Source of the DNA: DATFFO01 sp963772815
GTDB lineage: Bacteria > Actinomycetota > Acidimicrobiia > Spongiisociales > ZC4RG35
Direction of reading: 5' to 3'
NCBI GenBank assembly: GCA_963772815.1
Contig: CAVYYV010000004.1
Location: 620,001-684,000, forward strand
DNA: 64,000 bases
Shown here: positions 1 through 8,730 of the stretch, one piece after another
Layout: every line of letters starts with the position of its first letter
How positions within the stretch are numbered: the stretch's first letter is position 1
Position numbers and translations under genes: made by a program
The notes under the pieces: generated by a model
What the model saw: the letters and a program-made list of their open reading frames with translations, nothing else
Told to the model about the DNA's origin: nothing
Databases searched by the model: none

Positions 1-33
1 CCAGACGCCTACGGCCCCCTGGTGGAACCGTGA
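1..33 (+). CDS. 3' end of an upstream gene, possibly a nitrilase-family amidohydrolase
   Basis: Frame 1 reads the last ten residues PDAYGPLVEP and then a TGA stop. A C-terminal 'RRP(D/E)xYGPL' ending is common in carbon-nitrogen hydrolases such as beta-ureidopropionase and N-carbamoyl amidases. The genes that follow (dihydropyrimidinase, aminotransferase) would fit a beta-ureidopropionase here. The fragment is too short to prove the family. Between this stop and the next start lie only small hairpins, GCGGG/CCCGC at 71-82 and CTGC/GCAG at 82-92. Confidence 0.4.
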   Translation, partial: PDAYGPLVEP

Positions 34-127
34 TGTGGCTCGGCCCCCCACGAGCGACTCGAGAGGGGGAGCGGGCACCCGCTGCGAAGCAGTCGGGTAG
101 GGGGCTCGAGGGGAAGGCGGATCTCCT

Positions 128-1420
128 GTGAGTACCCATGCCGAGCTGCTGGGCCGGCACCGCAAGGTGCTGCCCTCCTGGATGGCCCTCTACTACCAGG
201 ATCCCATCTCCCTGGTGGATGGTGAAGGGCGTCGTGTGACCGACGCGGAAGGAGTCACCTACCTCGACTTCTTCGGCGGCATCCTCACCACGATGACCGG
301 TTACAACGTGCCCGAGATCGTCCAGGCGGTGCAGGCCCAAGCAGAGAAGATGGTTCACACCTCGACCCTGTACCTGATCGAGCCCCAGGTCGAGCTGGCC
401 GAGAAGATCGCCCACCTGTCGGGCATCCCCGACGCCAAGGTCTTCTTCACCAACTCGGGCACCGAGGCCAATGACGCCGCTCTCATGCTCGCCACCCAGT
501 ACCGCCACTCCAATCAGGTGCTGGCCTTTCGGGGGAGCTATCACGGCAAGTCGCACTCAGCCGTCGCCATCACCGGCCAGCGCTCCTGGTCGGCTACCTC
601 GCTCTCGCCCTTCGATGTGATTTACGTGCACTCGGGCTACAAGCTGCGATCCCCGTTCGGACAGCTGTCCGACCAGGAATTCACGACCGCCTGCGTGGCC
701 GACCTCGAGAACCTGCTGGAAGTGGCAACCTCGGGTGAGGTGGCAGCGATGATCGCCGAGCCCATCCAGGGAGTGGGAGGGTTCGTCACCCCGCCTGATG
801 GCTTCTTCGGTGCCATGAAAGAGGTGGCGGACCGGGAGGGGATCCTCTTCATCACCGACGAGGTCCAGACCGGCTGGGGCCGCACCGGAGAGCATTTCTG
901 GGGATACCAGGCTCACGGGATCACCCCGGATCTCCTCACCTTCGCCAAGGGCTTGGGCAACGGCTTGGCCATCGCCGGTGTGGTGGCGCGGGCCGAGATA
1001 ATGGACTGTCTCAAAGCCAACTCGATCTCCACGTTCGGTGGCAATCCGCTTGCCACGGCCGGAGCCCTGGCCAACCTCGACTACATCCTCGAGCATGATC
1101 TCCAGGCCAACGCCTACAAGATGGGAGGTCAGCTGCGAGAAGGCCTCGACGCCATCGCCGGTGAGACGCCCGAGATCGTCGAGGTGCGCGGCAAGGGGCT
1201 CATGTTGGGAGTCGAGCTGGGAGGCTCCGACGGCAAGCCCGACCCGGCCCTGGCCGGGCGGGTCATGGAAGAGACCAAGGCGGGACGGCTTCTGGTGGGC
1301 AAAGGCGGACTATACGGAAACAGTCTGCGGATCGCCCCGCCCCTCTCGGTCACGGCCGATGAGATCGCCGAGGGCCTGGGGATCCTCGAATCTGCAGTCA
1401 AGCGAGCAACAGGAGGCTGA
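128..1420 (+). CDS. Class III pyridoxal-phosphate aminotransferase (AGXT2 / beta-alanine-type)
   Basis: The 430-residue product is a fold-type I class III aminotransferase. It moves an amino group from an omega-amino acid to pyruvate or glyoxylate. Visible landmarks are SGTEAND near residue 110, SYHGK at 137-141, the cofactor-binding Asp244 in ITDEVQTGWGR, and the Schiff-base Lys274 in LTFAKGLGNG. The GTG start is preceded by a purine-rich stretch GGGAAGG. Dihydropyrimidinase starts 6 bases after the stop, so the two are probably co-transcribed. In that context the likely substrates are beta-alanine and 3-aminoisobutyrate from pyrimidine breakdown. The exact substrate cannot be read from sequence; alanine-glyoxylate or 4-aminobutyrate transaminase are alternatives. 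Confidence 0.85.
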   Translation: MSTHAELLGRHRKVLPSWMALYYQDPISLVDGEGRRVTDAEGVTYLDFFGGILTTMTGYNVPEIVQAVQAQAEKMVHTSTLYLIEPQVELAEKIAHLSGIPDAKVFFTNSGTEANDAALMLATQYRHSNQVLAFRGSYHGKSHSAVAITGQRSWSATSLSPFDVIYVHSGYKLRSPFGQLSDQEFTTACVADLENLLEVATSGEVAAMIAEPIQGVGGFVTPPDGFFGAMKEVADREGILFITDEVQTGWGRTGEHFWGYQAHGITPDLLTFAKGLGNGLAIAGVVARAEIMDCLKANSISTFGGNPLATAGALANLDYILEHDLQANAYKMGGQLREGLDAIAGETPEIVEVRGKGLMLGVELGGSDGKPDPALAGRVMEETKAGRLLVGKGGLYGNSLRIAPPLSVTADEIAEGLGILESAVKRATGG

Positions 1421-1425
1421 TAGCC

Positions 1426-2838
1426 ATGGCACGCACGATCATCAAGAACGGGACCGTCGTCACCGCCACCGACAAGGTAGAGGCCGACGTCCTGATAGAA
1501 GGCGAAAAGGTGGTGGCACTGGCTGCCCCGGACGCACACGATTGGTCGGGTGAGGTGATCGATGCCACCGGTAAGTACGTCATCCCGGGCGGGATCGATG
1601 TCCACACCCACATGGAGCTTCCCTTCGGCGGCACCTTCGCCTCGGACACATTCGAGACCGGAACCCGGGCTGCCGCCTGGGGCGGCACCACCACCATCGT
1701 GGACTTCGCCGTCCAGTCCAAGGGCCAGGGGCTGATGGAGGGCTTCGAGGCCTGGCAAGCCAAGGCGGACGGCAACTGCGCCATCGACTACGGGTTCCAC
1801 ATCATCGTCGGAGACGTCAACGACCAGACCCTCAAGGAGATGGACACGGCCTTCGCCGACGGTGTCTCCAGCTTCAAGATGTTCATGGCCTATCCGGGCG
1901 TCTTCTACTCGGATGACGGCCAGATCTTCCGCGCCATGCAGAAGGCATCCGAGAGCGGCTCGACGATCATGATGCACGCCGAAAACGGGATCGCCATCGA
2001 CGTCCTGGTCGAACAGGCTCTGGCACGAGGTGAGACCGACCCGATCAATCACGGGATGGTGCGCAAGTCGATCCTGGAAGGCGAAGCCACTCATCGGGCC
2101 ATCAAACTGGCCGAACTTGCCGAGTCCACCCTCTATATCGTCCACCTGTCGGCGCTGGAGGCGCTGGAGGAAGTGACCATCGCCCGAGACCAGGGCCTGG
2201 CGGTCTTCGCAGAGACCTGCCCCCAGTACCTGTTCTTGAGCCTGGAAGACCTGGGCAATGGTTTCGAAGGCGCCAAGTATGTGTGCTCACCGCCTCTCCG
2301 TGATCGCGAGGCCGGGCACCAGGAGGAGCTGTGGAGGGGGCTGCAGGGCAACGACCTCCAGGTGGTCTCCACCGACCACTGCCCCTTCTGCATGAACGAG
2401 TTCGACGGGCTGATCGCCCAGAAGAGGCTCGGCGAGGGAGACTTCTCGGCCATCCCCAACGGCATGCCCGGTGTCGAGCCGCGCATGGAGCTGATGTACG
2501 AGGGCGGAGTCGCCCAGGGCCGCATCAACCTCAACCGCTGGGTGGAGTTGTGCTCCACTGCCCCGGCCAAGATGTTCGGGATGTACCCGCAGAAGGGTGC
2601 CCTGGCGGTCGGGTCGGATGCCGACATCGTCATCTTCGATCCGAACCGTCCCCGCACGATCTCGGTGGGCAACCAGCACATGCGAGTCGACTACTCGGCC
2701 TACGAGGGCTGGGAGGTGTCGGGCTCGGTCGATACCGTCATGAGCCGCGGCCGTATGATCGTCTCCGGCGGCGATTACCAGGGCCAGGCCGGCCATGGCC
2801 GCTACTTGAAACGAGGCGTGAACCAGTACGTGATCTGA
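1426..2838 (+). CDS. hydA: Dihydropyrimidinase / D-hydantoinase
   Basis: This 470-residue cyclic amidohydrolase opens dihydrouracil or dihydrothymine to the N-carbamoyl beta-amino acid, the second step of reductive pyrimidine degradation. The metal site is complete: His60 and His62 in GIDVHTHME, the carbamylated Lys151 in SSFKMFMAYPG, His184 in MMHAENG, His240 in LYIVHLSA and the Asp in STDHCPF. Length matches the family (about 460-480). It follows the aminotransferase by 5 bases, with an AGGAGG ribosome site in that gene's 3' end. Hydantoinases and dihydropyrimidinases cannot be separated by sequence alone; the neighbours favour dihydropyrimidinase. Confidence 0.92.
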   Translation: MARTIIKNGTVVTATDKVEADVLIEGEKVVALAAPDAHDWSGEVIDATGKYVIPGGIDVHTHMELPFGGTFASDTFETGTRAAAWGGTTTIVDFAVQSKGQGLMEGFEAWQAKADGNCAIDYGFHIIVGDVNDQTLKEMDTAFADGVSSFKMFMAYPGVFYSDDGQIFRAMQKASESGSTIMMHAENGIAIDVLVEQALARGETDPINHGMVRKSILEGEATHRAIKLAELAESTLYIVHLSALEALEEVTIARDQGLAVFAETCPQYLFLSLEDLGNGFEGAKYVCSPPLRDREAGHQEELWRGLQGNDLQVVSTDHCPFCMNEFDGLIAQKRLGEGDFSAIPNGMPGVEPRMELMYEGGVAQGRINLNRWVELCSTAPAKMFGMYPQKGALAVGSDADIVIFDPNRPRTISVGNQHMRVDYSAYEGWEVSGSVDTVMSRGRMIVSGGDYQGQAGHGRYLKRGVNQYVI

Positions 2839-2853
2839 GGAGAGCCCGCCCTT

Positions 2854-2892
2854 GTGAACAATCTTGCGGACGCTGGCCGCAATAACGTTCAC
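2854..2892 (+). promoter_or_regulatory. Imperfect hairpin downstream of hydA
   Basis: GTGAAC and TTGCGG on the left match CCGCAA and GTTCAC on the right. This gives two 6-bp stems separated by a 4/4 internal loop and closed by a 7-base loop. No T run follows, so it is not a standard intrinsic terminator. It abuts the first 113-bp repeat unit exactly. It could be an RNA-stability element or a protein site. Confidence 0.45.
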
Positions 2893-3405
2893 AGACCCAG
2901 CCCGCCGCCCGCCGCGGTGAAGGGTCCGGAGGACAGCACCCCCGAAAACAACCAACACAAAGACGAGACAAAACACCAACCACATCACACGGATCGCCCA
3001 CCAACAGACCCAGCCCGCCGCCCGCCGCGGTGAAGGGTCCGGAGGACAGTACCCCCGAAAACAACCAACACAAAGACGAGACAAAACACCAACCACATCA
3101 CACGGATCGCCCACCAACAGACCCAGCCCGCCGCCCGCCGCGGTGAAGGGTCCGGAGGACAGCACCCCCCAAAACAACCAACACAAAGACGAGACAAAAC
3201 ACCAACCACATCACACGGATCGCCCACCAACAGACCCAGCCCGCCGCCCGCCGCGGTGAAGGGTCCGGAGGACAGCACCCCCCAAAACAACCAACACAAA
3301 GACGAGACAAAACACCAACCACATCACACGGATCGCCCACCAACAGACCCAGCCCGCCGCCCGCCGCGGTGAGGGGTCTGGGGGGCAGTATCCCCCAGAT
3401 AATCA
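2892..3405. repeat. 113-bp tandem repeat, four full units plus a diverged fifth
   Basis: Units begin with CAGACCCAGCCCGCC at 2892, 3005, 3118 and 3231, each exactly 113 bases from the next and nearly identical. A fifth, partial and diverged copy runs from 3344 to about 3405 and leads into the ribosome site of the next gene. Each unit has a GC-rich half containing the small hairpin GTCC-GGA-GGAC and an A/C-rich half. Because 113 is not a multiple of three, the array is not coding. It separates hydA from the dehydrogenase gene and looks like a local amplification of the natural intergenic sequence, the fifth copy being closest to the original. Confidence 0.95.
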
Positions 3406-3421
3406 ACAGAGAGAGGATCGT

Positions 3422-4918
3422 ATGAGGACCATCTCACATTGGATCGGCGGCAAGCTGTGGCCTGATGCCCCGGAGCGCACCGGGGCCGTGTATGACCCCG
3501 CCACGGGTGAGCAGACGGGCGAGGTGGCGATGGCGTCCCTGGTCGAAGTGGATGCAGCGGTCTCGGCGGCCTTGGAAGCGTTCCAGGAATGGCGTCCGGT
3601 GCCTGTCACCCGCCGTCAGAACATCATGTTCAACTTCCGCCAGATCCTCAACGATCGGCGCCGGGAGATGGCCGAGACCCTGACCGCCGAGCATGGCAAA
3701 ACAGTCCCCGACGCCCTGGGCGAGGTCCAGCGCGGCCTCGAAGTGGTGGAATTCGCCTGCAACATCGCCCATCTGACCAAGGGGGAGTACTCCGAGCAGG
3801 TTTCGACCGGTGTCGACACTTACACGATCCGCCAGCCGCTGGGAGTGGTGGCAGGGATCACGCCCTTCAACTTCCCGGCCATGGTCCCGATGTGGATGTA
3901 CCCGCTGGCGATCGCCGCCGGCAACACCTTTGTGCTCAAGCCCTCCGAGAAGGACCCCTCCACATCCCTGTTGGCGGCCGAGTGGCTTCTGGAGGCGGGT
4001 CTTCCCGAAGGAGTATTCAACGTGGTGCACGGCGACAAGGTGGCCGTCGACCGGATTCTCGAACATCCCGACATCTCGGCGGTGTCGTTCGTCGGGTCGA
4101 CCCCGATCGCCCGCTACATCTACGAGACGGGAACCCGACATGGGAAGCGGGTCCAGGCGCTGGGCGGGGCCAAGAACCACATGATCGTGCTGCCCGACGC
4201 CGACATGGAATTGGCGGCGGACGCCGCCGTTTCGGCCGGCTACGGCTCGGCCGGGGAACGCTGCATGGCGATCTCGGTCGTCGTGACGGTCGGAGATGCC
4301 GCAGACGGTCTCCTGCCTCGAATCCGGGAACGAATCGCCAAGCTGCGCACCGGCCCGGGGTACGACCCCGACTCCGACATGGGGCCTCTGGTCACCGCCG
4401 CCCACCGTGACCGCGTGAGAGGCTTCATCGACAAGGGGATCGCCGAGGGCGCCGAGCTGGTCACAGACGGGCGCGGCCATGCGCCGGCGGGCTACGAGGA
4501 CGGCTTCTACGTTGCCCCCACCCTGTTCGACCGGGTGACTCCAGAAATGGAGATCTACCGGAACGAGATATTCGGGCCCGTCCTCTCCAACGTCCGCTGC
4601 GAGACGTATCAGGAGGCCATAGACCTGATCAACGCCTCACCCTTCGGCAACGGCACGGCCGTGTTCACCAACGACGGGGGCGCCGCCCGGTTGTTCCAGA
4701 ACGAGATACAGGTCGGAATGGTGGGAATCAACGTGCCCATCCCCGTCCCGCTCTCCTTCTACAGCTTCGGGGGCTGGAAGGACTCGCTGTTCGGAACCCA
4801 CTCCATCTACGGCCCGGACGGAGTCGACTTCTACACTCGCAAGAAGGTCGTGATAAGCCGGTGGCCGGACCCGATGCACCGTGGGGTCGACCTCGGCTTC
4901 CCCCAGCACGGCGATTGA
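3422..4918 (+). CDS. mmsA: CoA-acylating methylmalonate-semialdehyde dehydrogenase
   Basis: The 498-residue product belongs to the aldehyde dehydrogenase superfamily. It is expected to convert methylmalonate semialdehyde (and malonate semialdehyde) with CoA and NAD to propionyl-CoA (acetyl-CoA). The catalytic Cys281 lies in GSAGERCMAIS, the NAD-binding FVGSTPIA is near 223-230, and the ITPFNFPAMVPMWM stretch near 146-159 is typical of this subfamily. Arg104 in VQRGLEVVEFA corresponds, from memory of the Bacillus enzyme, to a carboxylate-binding residue. The ATG follows GAGAGAGGATC at the end of the diverged fifth repeat unit. With the two preceding genes it completes a route from thymine to propionyl-CoA; valine or inositol breakdown are other known uses. 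Confidence 0.9.
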   Translation: MRTISHWIGGKLWPDAPERTGAVYDPATGEQTGEVAMASLVEVDAAVSAALEAFQEWRPVPVTRRQNIMFNFRQILNDRRREMAETLTAEHGKTVPDALGEVQRGLEVVEFACNIAHLTKGEYSEQVSTGVDTYTIRQPLGVVAGITPFNFPAMVPMWMYPLAIAAGNTFVLKPSEKDPSTSLLAAEWLLEAGLPEGVFNVVHGDKVAVDRILEHPDISAVSFVGSTPIARYIYETGTRHGKRVQALGGAKNHMIVLPDADMELAADAAVSAGYGSAGERCMAISVVVTVGDAADGLLPRIRERIAKLRTGPGYDPDSDMGPLVTAAHRDRVRGFIDKGIAEGAELVTDGRGHAPAGYEDGFYVAPTLFDRVTPEMEIYRNEIFGPVLSNVRCETYQEAIDLINASPFGNGTAVFTNDGGAARLFQNEIQVGMVGINVPIPVPLSFYSFGGWKDSLFGTHSIYGPDGVDFYTRKKVVISRWPDPMHRGVDLGFPQHGD

Positions 4919-4997
4919 GAGTGCGAAGCGACAACACCGTCCCATCGATGTGGACCATGTCGCCGGTCCGGTCCCCCACCAGAGAGGCAGAGACAGC

Positions 4998-5999
4998 ATG
5001 GACTTCGGAGTAGTACTTCAGACCGATCCACCTGCGTCCCGGGTCGTAGACCTGGCCAGAATGGCCGAGGAGAACGGTTTCACCTACGGTTGGACCTTCG
5101 ACTCCCACGTTCTGTGGGAGGAGCCCTTCGTGATCTTCTCCCAGATGCTCGCCGCCACCGAGAGGATGATCGTCGGGCCGATGGTCACGAATCCCGGGAC
5201 CAGGGACTGGACCGTTCTGGCGTCACTGTTCGCAACGTTGAACGAGATGTTCGACGGGCGCACCATCTGCGGCATGGGCCGGGGCGATTCGGCTCTGCGT
5301 TACATCGGTCTCAAGCCCACCCGGCTGGCCACGATGGTGACGGCGATGGAGACCATCAAGGCATTGGTGGCAGGTGAGACCGTCGAGATCAACGACCGAG
5401 AGCTGCGCATCCCCTGGATCGAGCAGGGCTGGGACCTGCCCATGTGGGGCGCAGGCTATGGGCCCAAGGCGCTCAGCACCGTGGGGAGGCACTGCGACGG
5501 CTTCATACTCCAGTTGGCCGACCCCCAGATCCTGGAATGGACGATGGGAGCTGTGAGGAAGGCCGCCGAGGAGGCGGGCAGAGATCCGAACGCCATCTCG
5601 ATCTGTGTGGCCGCACCGGCTTTCGTGGGCGATGACCTGGGTCATCAGCGCGACCAGGTGCGTTGGTTCGGGGGCATGGTGGGCAACCACGTGGCCGACC
5701 TGGTCGCTCGATATGGCGGTGACGGCTCGGCCGTCCCCAAGGCGCTCACCGACTACATCGAGGCCCGGAAAGGCTACGACTACGAGCATCACGGCCGGGT
5801 CGGCAACCCCGACACGGACTTCGTACCCGACGAAATCGTGGATCGGTTCTGCCTGCTGGGCACCGTCGACGACCATCTCGCCAAGCTGAAGGAACTGGCC
5901 GAGATCGGAGCGGATCAGTTCAGCATCTACCTGATGCACGACGACCCAGAAGGCACCTTGCAGGCCTACGGCGAGCACCTCATACCGGAGCTCGGTTAG
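4998..5999 (+). CDS. LLM-class (luciferase-like) F420-dependent oxidoreductase
   Basis: The 333-residue protein has the luciferase-like TIM-barrel pattern: MDFGVVLQTDPPASRVVDLA at the start, GPMVTNPGTRDW near 60, GMGRGDSALR near 95-104, and PMWGAGYGPKAL near 150. An in-frame extension to 4881 exists, but the ATG at 4998 follows the purine-rich GAGAGGCAGAGA and gives the usual family start. It lies 79 bases after mmsA in the same direction. Members of this family reduce or oxidise small substrates with F420H2 or FMNH2. Related genes are often found next to hydantoinases, but no substrate is established here. The role in pyrimidine breakdown is inferred from position only. Confidence 0.85.
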   Translation: MDFGVVLQTDPPASRVVDLARMAEENGFTYGWTFDSHVLWEEPFVIFSQMLAATERMIVGPMVTNPGTRDWTVLASLFATLNEMFDGRTICGMGRGDSALRYIGLKPTRLATMVTAMETIKALVAGETVEINDRELRIPWIEQGWDLPMWGAGYGPKALSTVGRHCDGFILQLADPQILEWTMGAVRKAAEEAGRDPNAISICVAAPAFVGDDLGHQRDQVRWFGGMVGNHVADLVARYGGDGSAVPKALTDYIEARKGYDYEHHGRVGNPDTDFVPDEIVDRFCLLGTVDDHLAKLKELAEIGADQFSIYLMHDDPEGTLQAYGEHLIPELG

Positions 6000-6058
6000 C
6001 TGATCCCGCCGCATCTCGATCCGCTACGGTCGTTCTGTACCAATCAGAAAGGCACGGA

Positions 6059-6556
6059 GTGACCAACCCTCCCGACGTACCAGCATCCCAACCACCTGCC
6101 GCCCCCGGGCCTCTGGCGGAATGGGCCGACCGCGTGATCGCCACCCTGATCGACGCCGCATTCGTGTTGGCGGCCGGTATCGTGGTCTTCATCGTCGGCG
6201 CCATCCTCGGGGTCGTATCCGGTGTGCTGCGGACGCTGGTCGACTCGCTCGGCTACCTGGCGCTCACGGTCTATGGGTTGTATCTCGGCTATCTGGAGGG
6301 GATCAGGGGTCAGAGCCCGGGCAAGGCGATCCGTGGCCTCAAGGTGATTAGCCAGGCCAACGGGGAGCTGATCGGCGGGGGAATGGGCGTTGTCCGGAAG
6401 CTGGCCCACGTGGTCGACTCGATCATCTGTTACATCGGGTACTTGTTCCCGCTCTGGGACCCAAACAAGCAAACCATCGCCGACAAGCTGGTTCAGACGG
6501 TCGTGTTGAAAGACCAGGAGCGCAGGCCCCTCTCGGCTGAGATCTTCATGCCCTGA
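6059..6556 (+). CDS. RDD-family integral membrane protein
   Basis: The 165-residue protein begins with a Pro-rich cytoplasmic stretch and then WADRVIATLIDAAFVLA, the R-D-D pattern that names the family. A first hydrophobic segment runs to about residue 55 and a second over about 60-85. GQSPGKAIRGLKVI follows, a hallmark of RDD proteins. The GTG start follows AGAAAGGCACGGA. RDD proteins are small polytopic membrane proteins, some proposed to act as Na+/H+ antiporters, and most have no known function. It precedes def by 50 bases and could share its transcript. Confidence 0.8.
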   Translation: MTNPPDVPASQPPAAPGPLAEWADRVIATLIDAAFVLAAGIVVFIVGAILGVVSGVLRTLVDSLGYLALTVYGLYLGYLEGIRGQSPGKAIRGLKVISQANGELIGGGMGVVRKLAHVVDSIICYIGYLFPLWDPNKQTIADKLVQTVVLKDQERRPLSAEIFMP

Positions 6557-6606
6557 GAGGGGACCTGCCGGGGAGGGGGCGGCCAGCCGCTACCGTTTCT
6601 GGGGCG

Positions 6607-7104
6607 ATGGCGATCTTCCCGATCAGGACCTTCGGCGATCCCGTGCTGCGCACCCCTGCCAAACCGGTGAGCCGGATCGATGACAGGATTCGCAAGCTCG
6701 TCGAGGACATGACCGAAACGATGTACGACGCACCCGGGGTCGGCCTGGCCGCCCCTCAGATCGGTGTGGGCCTGCGAGTGGCGGTCTTCGACTCCGGGGA
6801 CGGGCTGGGAGTCCGCACCATGATCAACCCGGAGCTGGTCGAGACGGAAGGCGAATGGGAGTTCGAGGAAGGCTGTCTGTCCGTCCCCGATCATTGGTGG
6901 GACATCACTCGCCCGGCCTACGCCCGGATTCGGGCGCTCGATGAAAACGAGGAGGAGGTCGAGTACGAGGGCGATGAGCTCATGGGGAGAGTGCTTCAAC
7001 ACGAGTACCAGCATCTCGACGGCGTCCTGATCATCGACCAACTCTCGAAGCAGGAGCGAAAGAATGTGCTGAAGGAGTTGAGCGAACAGGCGCTGGGGCT
7101 GTGA
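6607..7104 (+). CDS. def: Peptide deformylase
   Basis: Removes the N-formyl group from nascent proteins. All three motifs are present: GVGLAAPQ at residues 44-51, EGCLS with metal ligand Cys90, and QHEYQHLDG with metal ligands His132 and His136 and catalytic Glu133. The length of 165 residues is typical. It is followed after 7 bases by fmt, the gene for the enzyme that adds the formyl group to initiator tRNA, a conserved bacterial pairing. Confidence 0.97.
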   Translation: MAIFPIRTFGDPVLRTPAKPVSRIDDRIRKLVEDMTETMYDAPGVGLAAPQIGVGLRVAVFDSGDGLGVRTMINPELVETEGEWEFEEGCLSVPDHWWDITRPAYARIRALDENEEEVEYEGDELMGRVLQHEYQHLDGVLIIDQLSKQERKNVLKELSEQALGL

Positions 7105-7111
7105 TGCCCGA

Positions 7112-8014
7112 ATGAGGGTGGCGTTCTTGGGAACCCCCGACGCGGCCGTGCCCACCCTGACCACCCTGGCCAAGGAGATGGAGATCGACCCGGTCGTCAC
7201 CCGCCCAGACCGTCCCAGCGGTCGCTCTCGGCGCCTCACACCCTCACCCGTCCGGGAGGCTGCTCGTCGGCTGGGGCTGAGAGTGGTCCAACCCGAAACG
7301 AGGTCTGACCTGCTGGACTGGGTGGCGTCCGAGCCTGCCCCCAACGTGGGAGTCGTCGTGGCCTTCGGCATGATCCTTCCGCCCGAGGTGCTGGCCTGGC
7401 CGGAGCACGGATTCCTCAACGTTCACTTCTCACTACTGCCACGTTGGCGGGGAGCGGCTCCGGTCGAGAGGGCGATCATGGCCGGTGATCCCGTGACCGG
7501 GATCACCATCATGGAGATGGGGCCGGGCCTGGACACCGGCCCGATCATCAGCCAGAAGTCCATCGACGTGGGCCCAGACGACACCGGAGGCGAGACAACC
7601 CGGGCGCTGGCGGCGCTGGGCGCCGATCTGACGGTGGGTGTGGTCAGGGACTGGGTGTCGGGAAAGGCCGGGGCGCGGCCCCAGTCGGATGAAGGCAACA
7701 CCTATGCCCCGCGGCTCACCCCCGACGACCGGAGGGTCGAGGCCGGCTCGGGAGTGATCGAGGCCCGCAACCGAGTCCGCGCCCTGGCTCCCCAGCCCGG
7801 GGCCCAGATTTGGATCGACGGACGGCCTCACAAGCTCCTCGAGGTCCGATTGGCGGATCAGGATCTGGAGCCGGGGGAGTGGTCGTCTGTGGGCGGGGCA
7901 CCGGTGCTGGGACTGGCCGACGGGGCGCTCGAAATCGTTGCCATCCAGCCCCCGGGTCGACGCCCCATGTCGGGCACCGCCTGGTTGCGGGGACGTCGGC
8001 TGCCCGAGTGCTGA
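7112..8014 (+). CDS. fmt: Methionyl-tRNA formyltransferase
   Basis: Formylates Met-tRNA(fMet) using 10-formyltetrahydrofolate. The catalytic Asn103 and His105 lie in FLNVHFSLLPRWRGAAP and the catalytic Asp in GPGLDTGPII. The C-terminal tRNA-binding domain begins near residue 205. At 300 residues it is slightly short of the usual 310-315. The start ATG lies close behind def, consistent with translational coupling. Confidence 0.96.
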   Translation: MRVAFLGTPDAAVPTLTTLAKEMEIDPVVTRPDRPSGRSRRLTPSPVREAARRLGLRVVQPETRSDLLDWVASEPAPNVGVVVAFGMILPPEVLAWPEHGFLNVHFSLLPRWRGAAPVERAIMAGDPVTGITIMEMGPGLDTGPIISQKSIDVGPDDTGGETTRALAALGADLTVGVVRDWVSGKAGARPQSDEGNTYAPRLTPDDRRVEAGSGVIEARNRVRALAPQPGAQIWIDGRPHKLLEVRLADQDLEPGEWSSVGGAPVLGLADGALEIVAIQPPGRRPMSGTAWLRGRRLPEC

Positions 8015-8067
8015 GCCCGCCAGGAGGATCGATGGTTCTGTCGGCATAGGTCGATAGACTCATACCG

Positions 8068-8730
8068 ATGAGGCAGGTGAGAATCGCCCCGTCGCTCCTG
8101 GCGGCGGATTTTGGGTGCCTGGAAACCGATGTCGAGCAGGTGGCACAGGTCGCCGACAGCCTCCACCTCGACATAATGGACGGTCATTTCGTGCCAAATA
8201 TCAGCTTCGGCATCCCGGTCATCTCCGCCCTGCGCCGGGTGACCGACCTCCACTTCGATTGTCATCTCATGACCACCAACCCCGATGCCTACATCCCCGA
8301 GTTGGCACAGGCGGGGGCCAACCTGCTCACCATGCACATCGAGGCCGTGCCCGATCCCACCCGAGCCGCCAAACGTACCAGGGACGAGGGACTCGAGTTC
8401 GGGCTGGTCATCAACCCCGCCACACCCTTTGCCGGTGTGGCGCCCTTCCTGGAACTGGCCGACCTGCTCCTGGTGATGACCGTGGAGCCCGGGTTCGGGG
8501 GCCAGAACTTCATGAACGAGGTCTTGGGCAAGGTAGAAGCGGCCCGAGAATGGGTTGAGTCCCGTGATCTGGCGGTCGATATTCAGGTAGACGGGGGCAT
8601 TTCCCCCGAAACTGCCCCGCTCGCCCGGGCAGCCGGAGCGAATGTGTTCGTGGCGGGCACGGCGATCTTCGGTGCCGACGATCCGGCCGCGGCAGTACAG
8701 CAACTGAGACAAGCCATCGAGGACAGATGA
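8068..8730 (+). CDS. rpe: Ribulose-phosphate 3-epimerase
   Basis: The 220-residue TIM-barrel enzyme interconverts ribulose 5-phosphate and xylulose 5-phosphate. Recognisable elements are IAPSLLAADFG at the start, HLDIMDGHFVPNISFG with metal ligands near residues 33-41, DCHLMTTNP near 65, MTVEPGFGGQNF near 140 and QVDGGI near 174. Its last four bases overlap the start of the response regulator. It supplies pentose phosphate, including the ribulose 5-phosphate that the nearby ribBA product consumes. Confidence 0.96.
   Translation: MRQVRIAPSLLAADFGCLETDVEQVAQVADSLHLDIMDGHFVPNISFGIPVISALRRVTDLHFDCHLMTTNPDAYIPELAQAGANLLTMHIEAVPDPTRAAKRTRDEGLEFGLVINPATPFAGVAPFLELADLLLVMTVEPGFGGQNFMNEVLGKVEAAREWVESRDLAVDIQVDGGISPETAPLARAAGANVFVAGTAIFGADDPAAAVQQLRQAIEDR

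Noticed and set aside
2892..3405. CRISPR array
   Set aside because: The units are contiguous 113-bp direct copies with no unique spacers and there are no cas genes.
2287..3406. Minus-strand ORFs of 100-300 codons across the 113-bp array
   Set aside because: They are repeat translations that change frame every 113 bases, with Cys/Arg/Gly-rich random composition and no ribosome sites.
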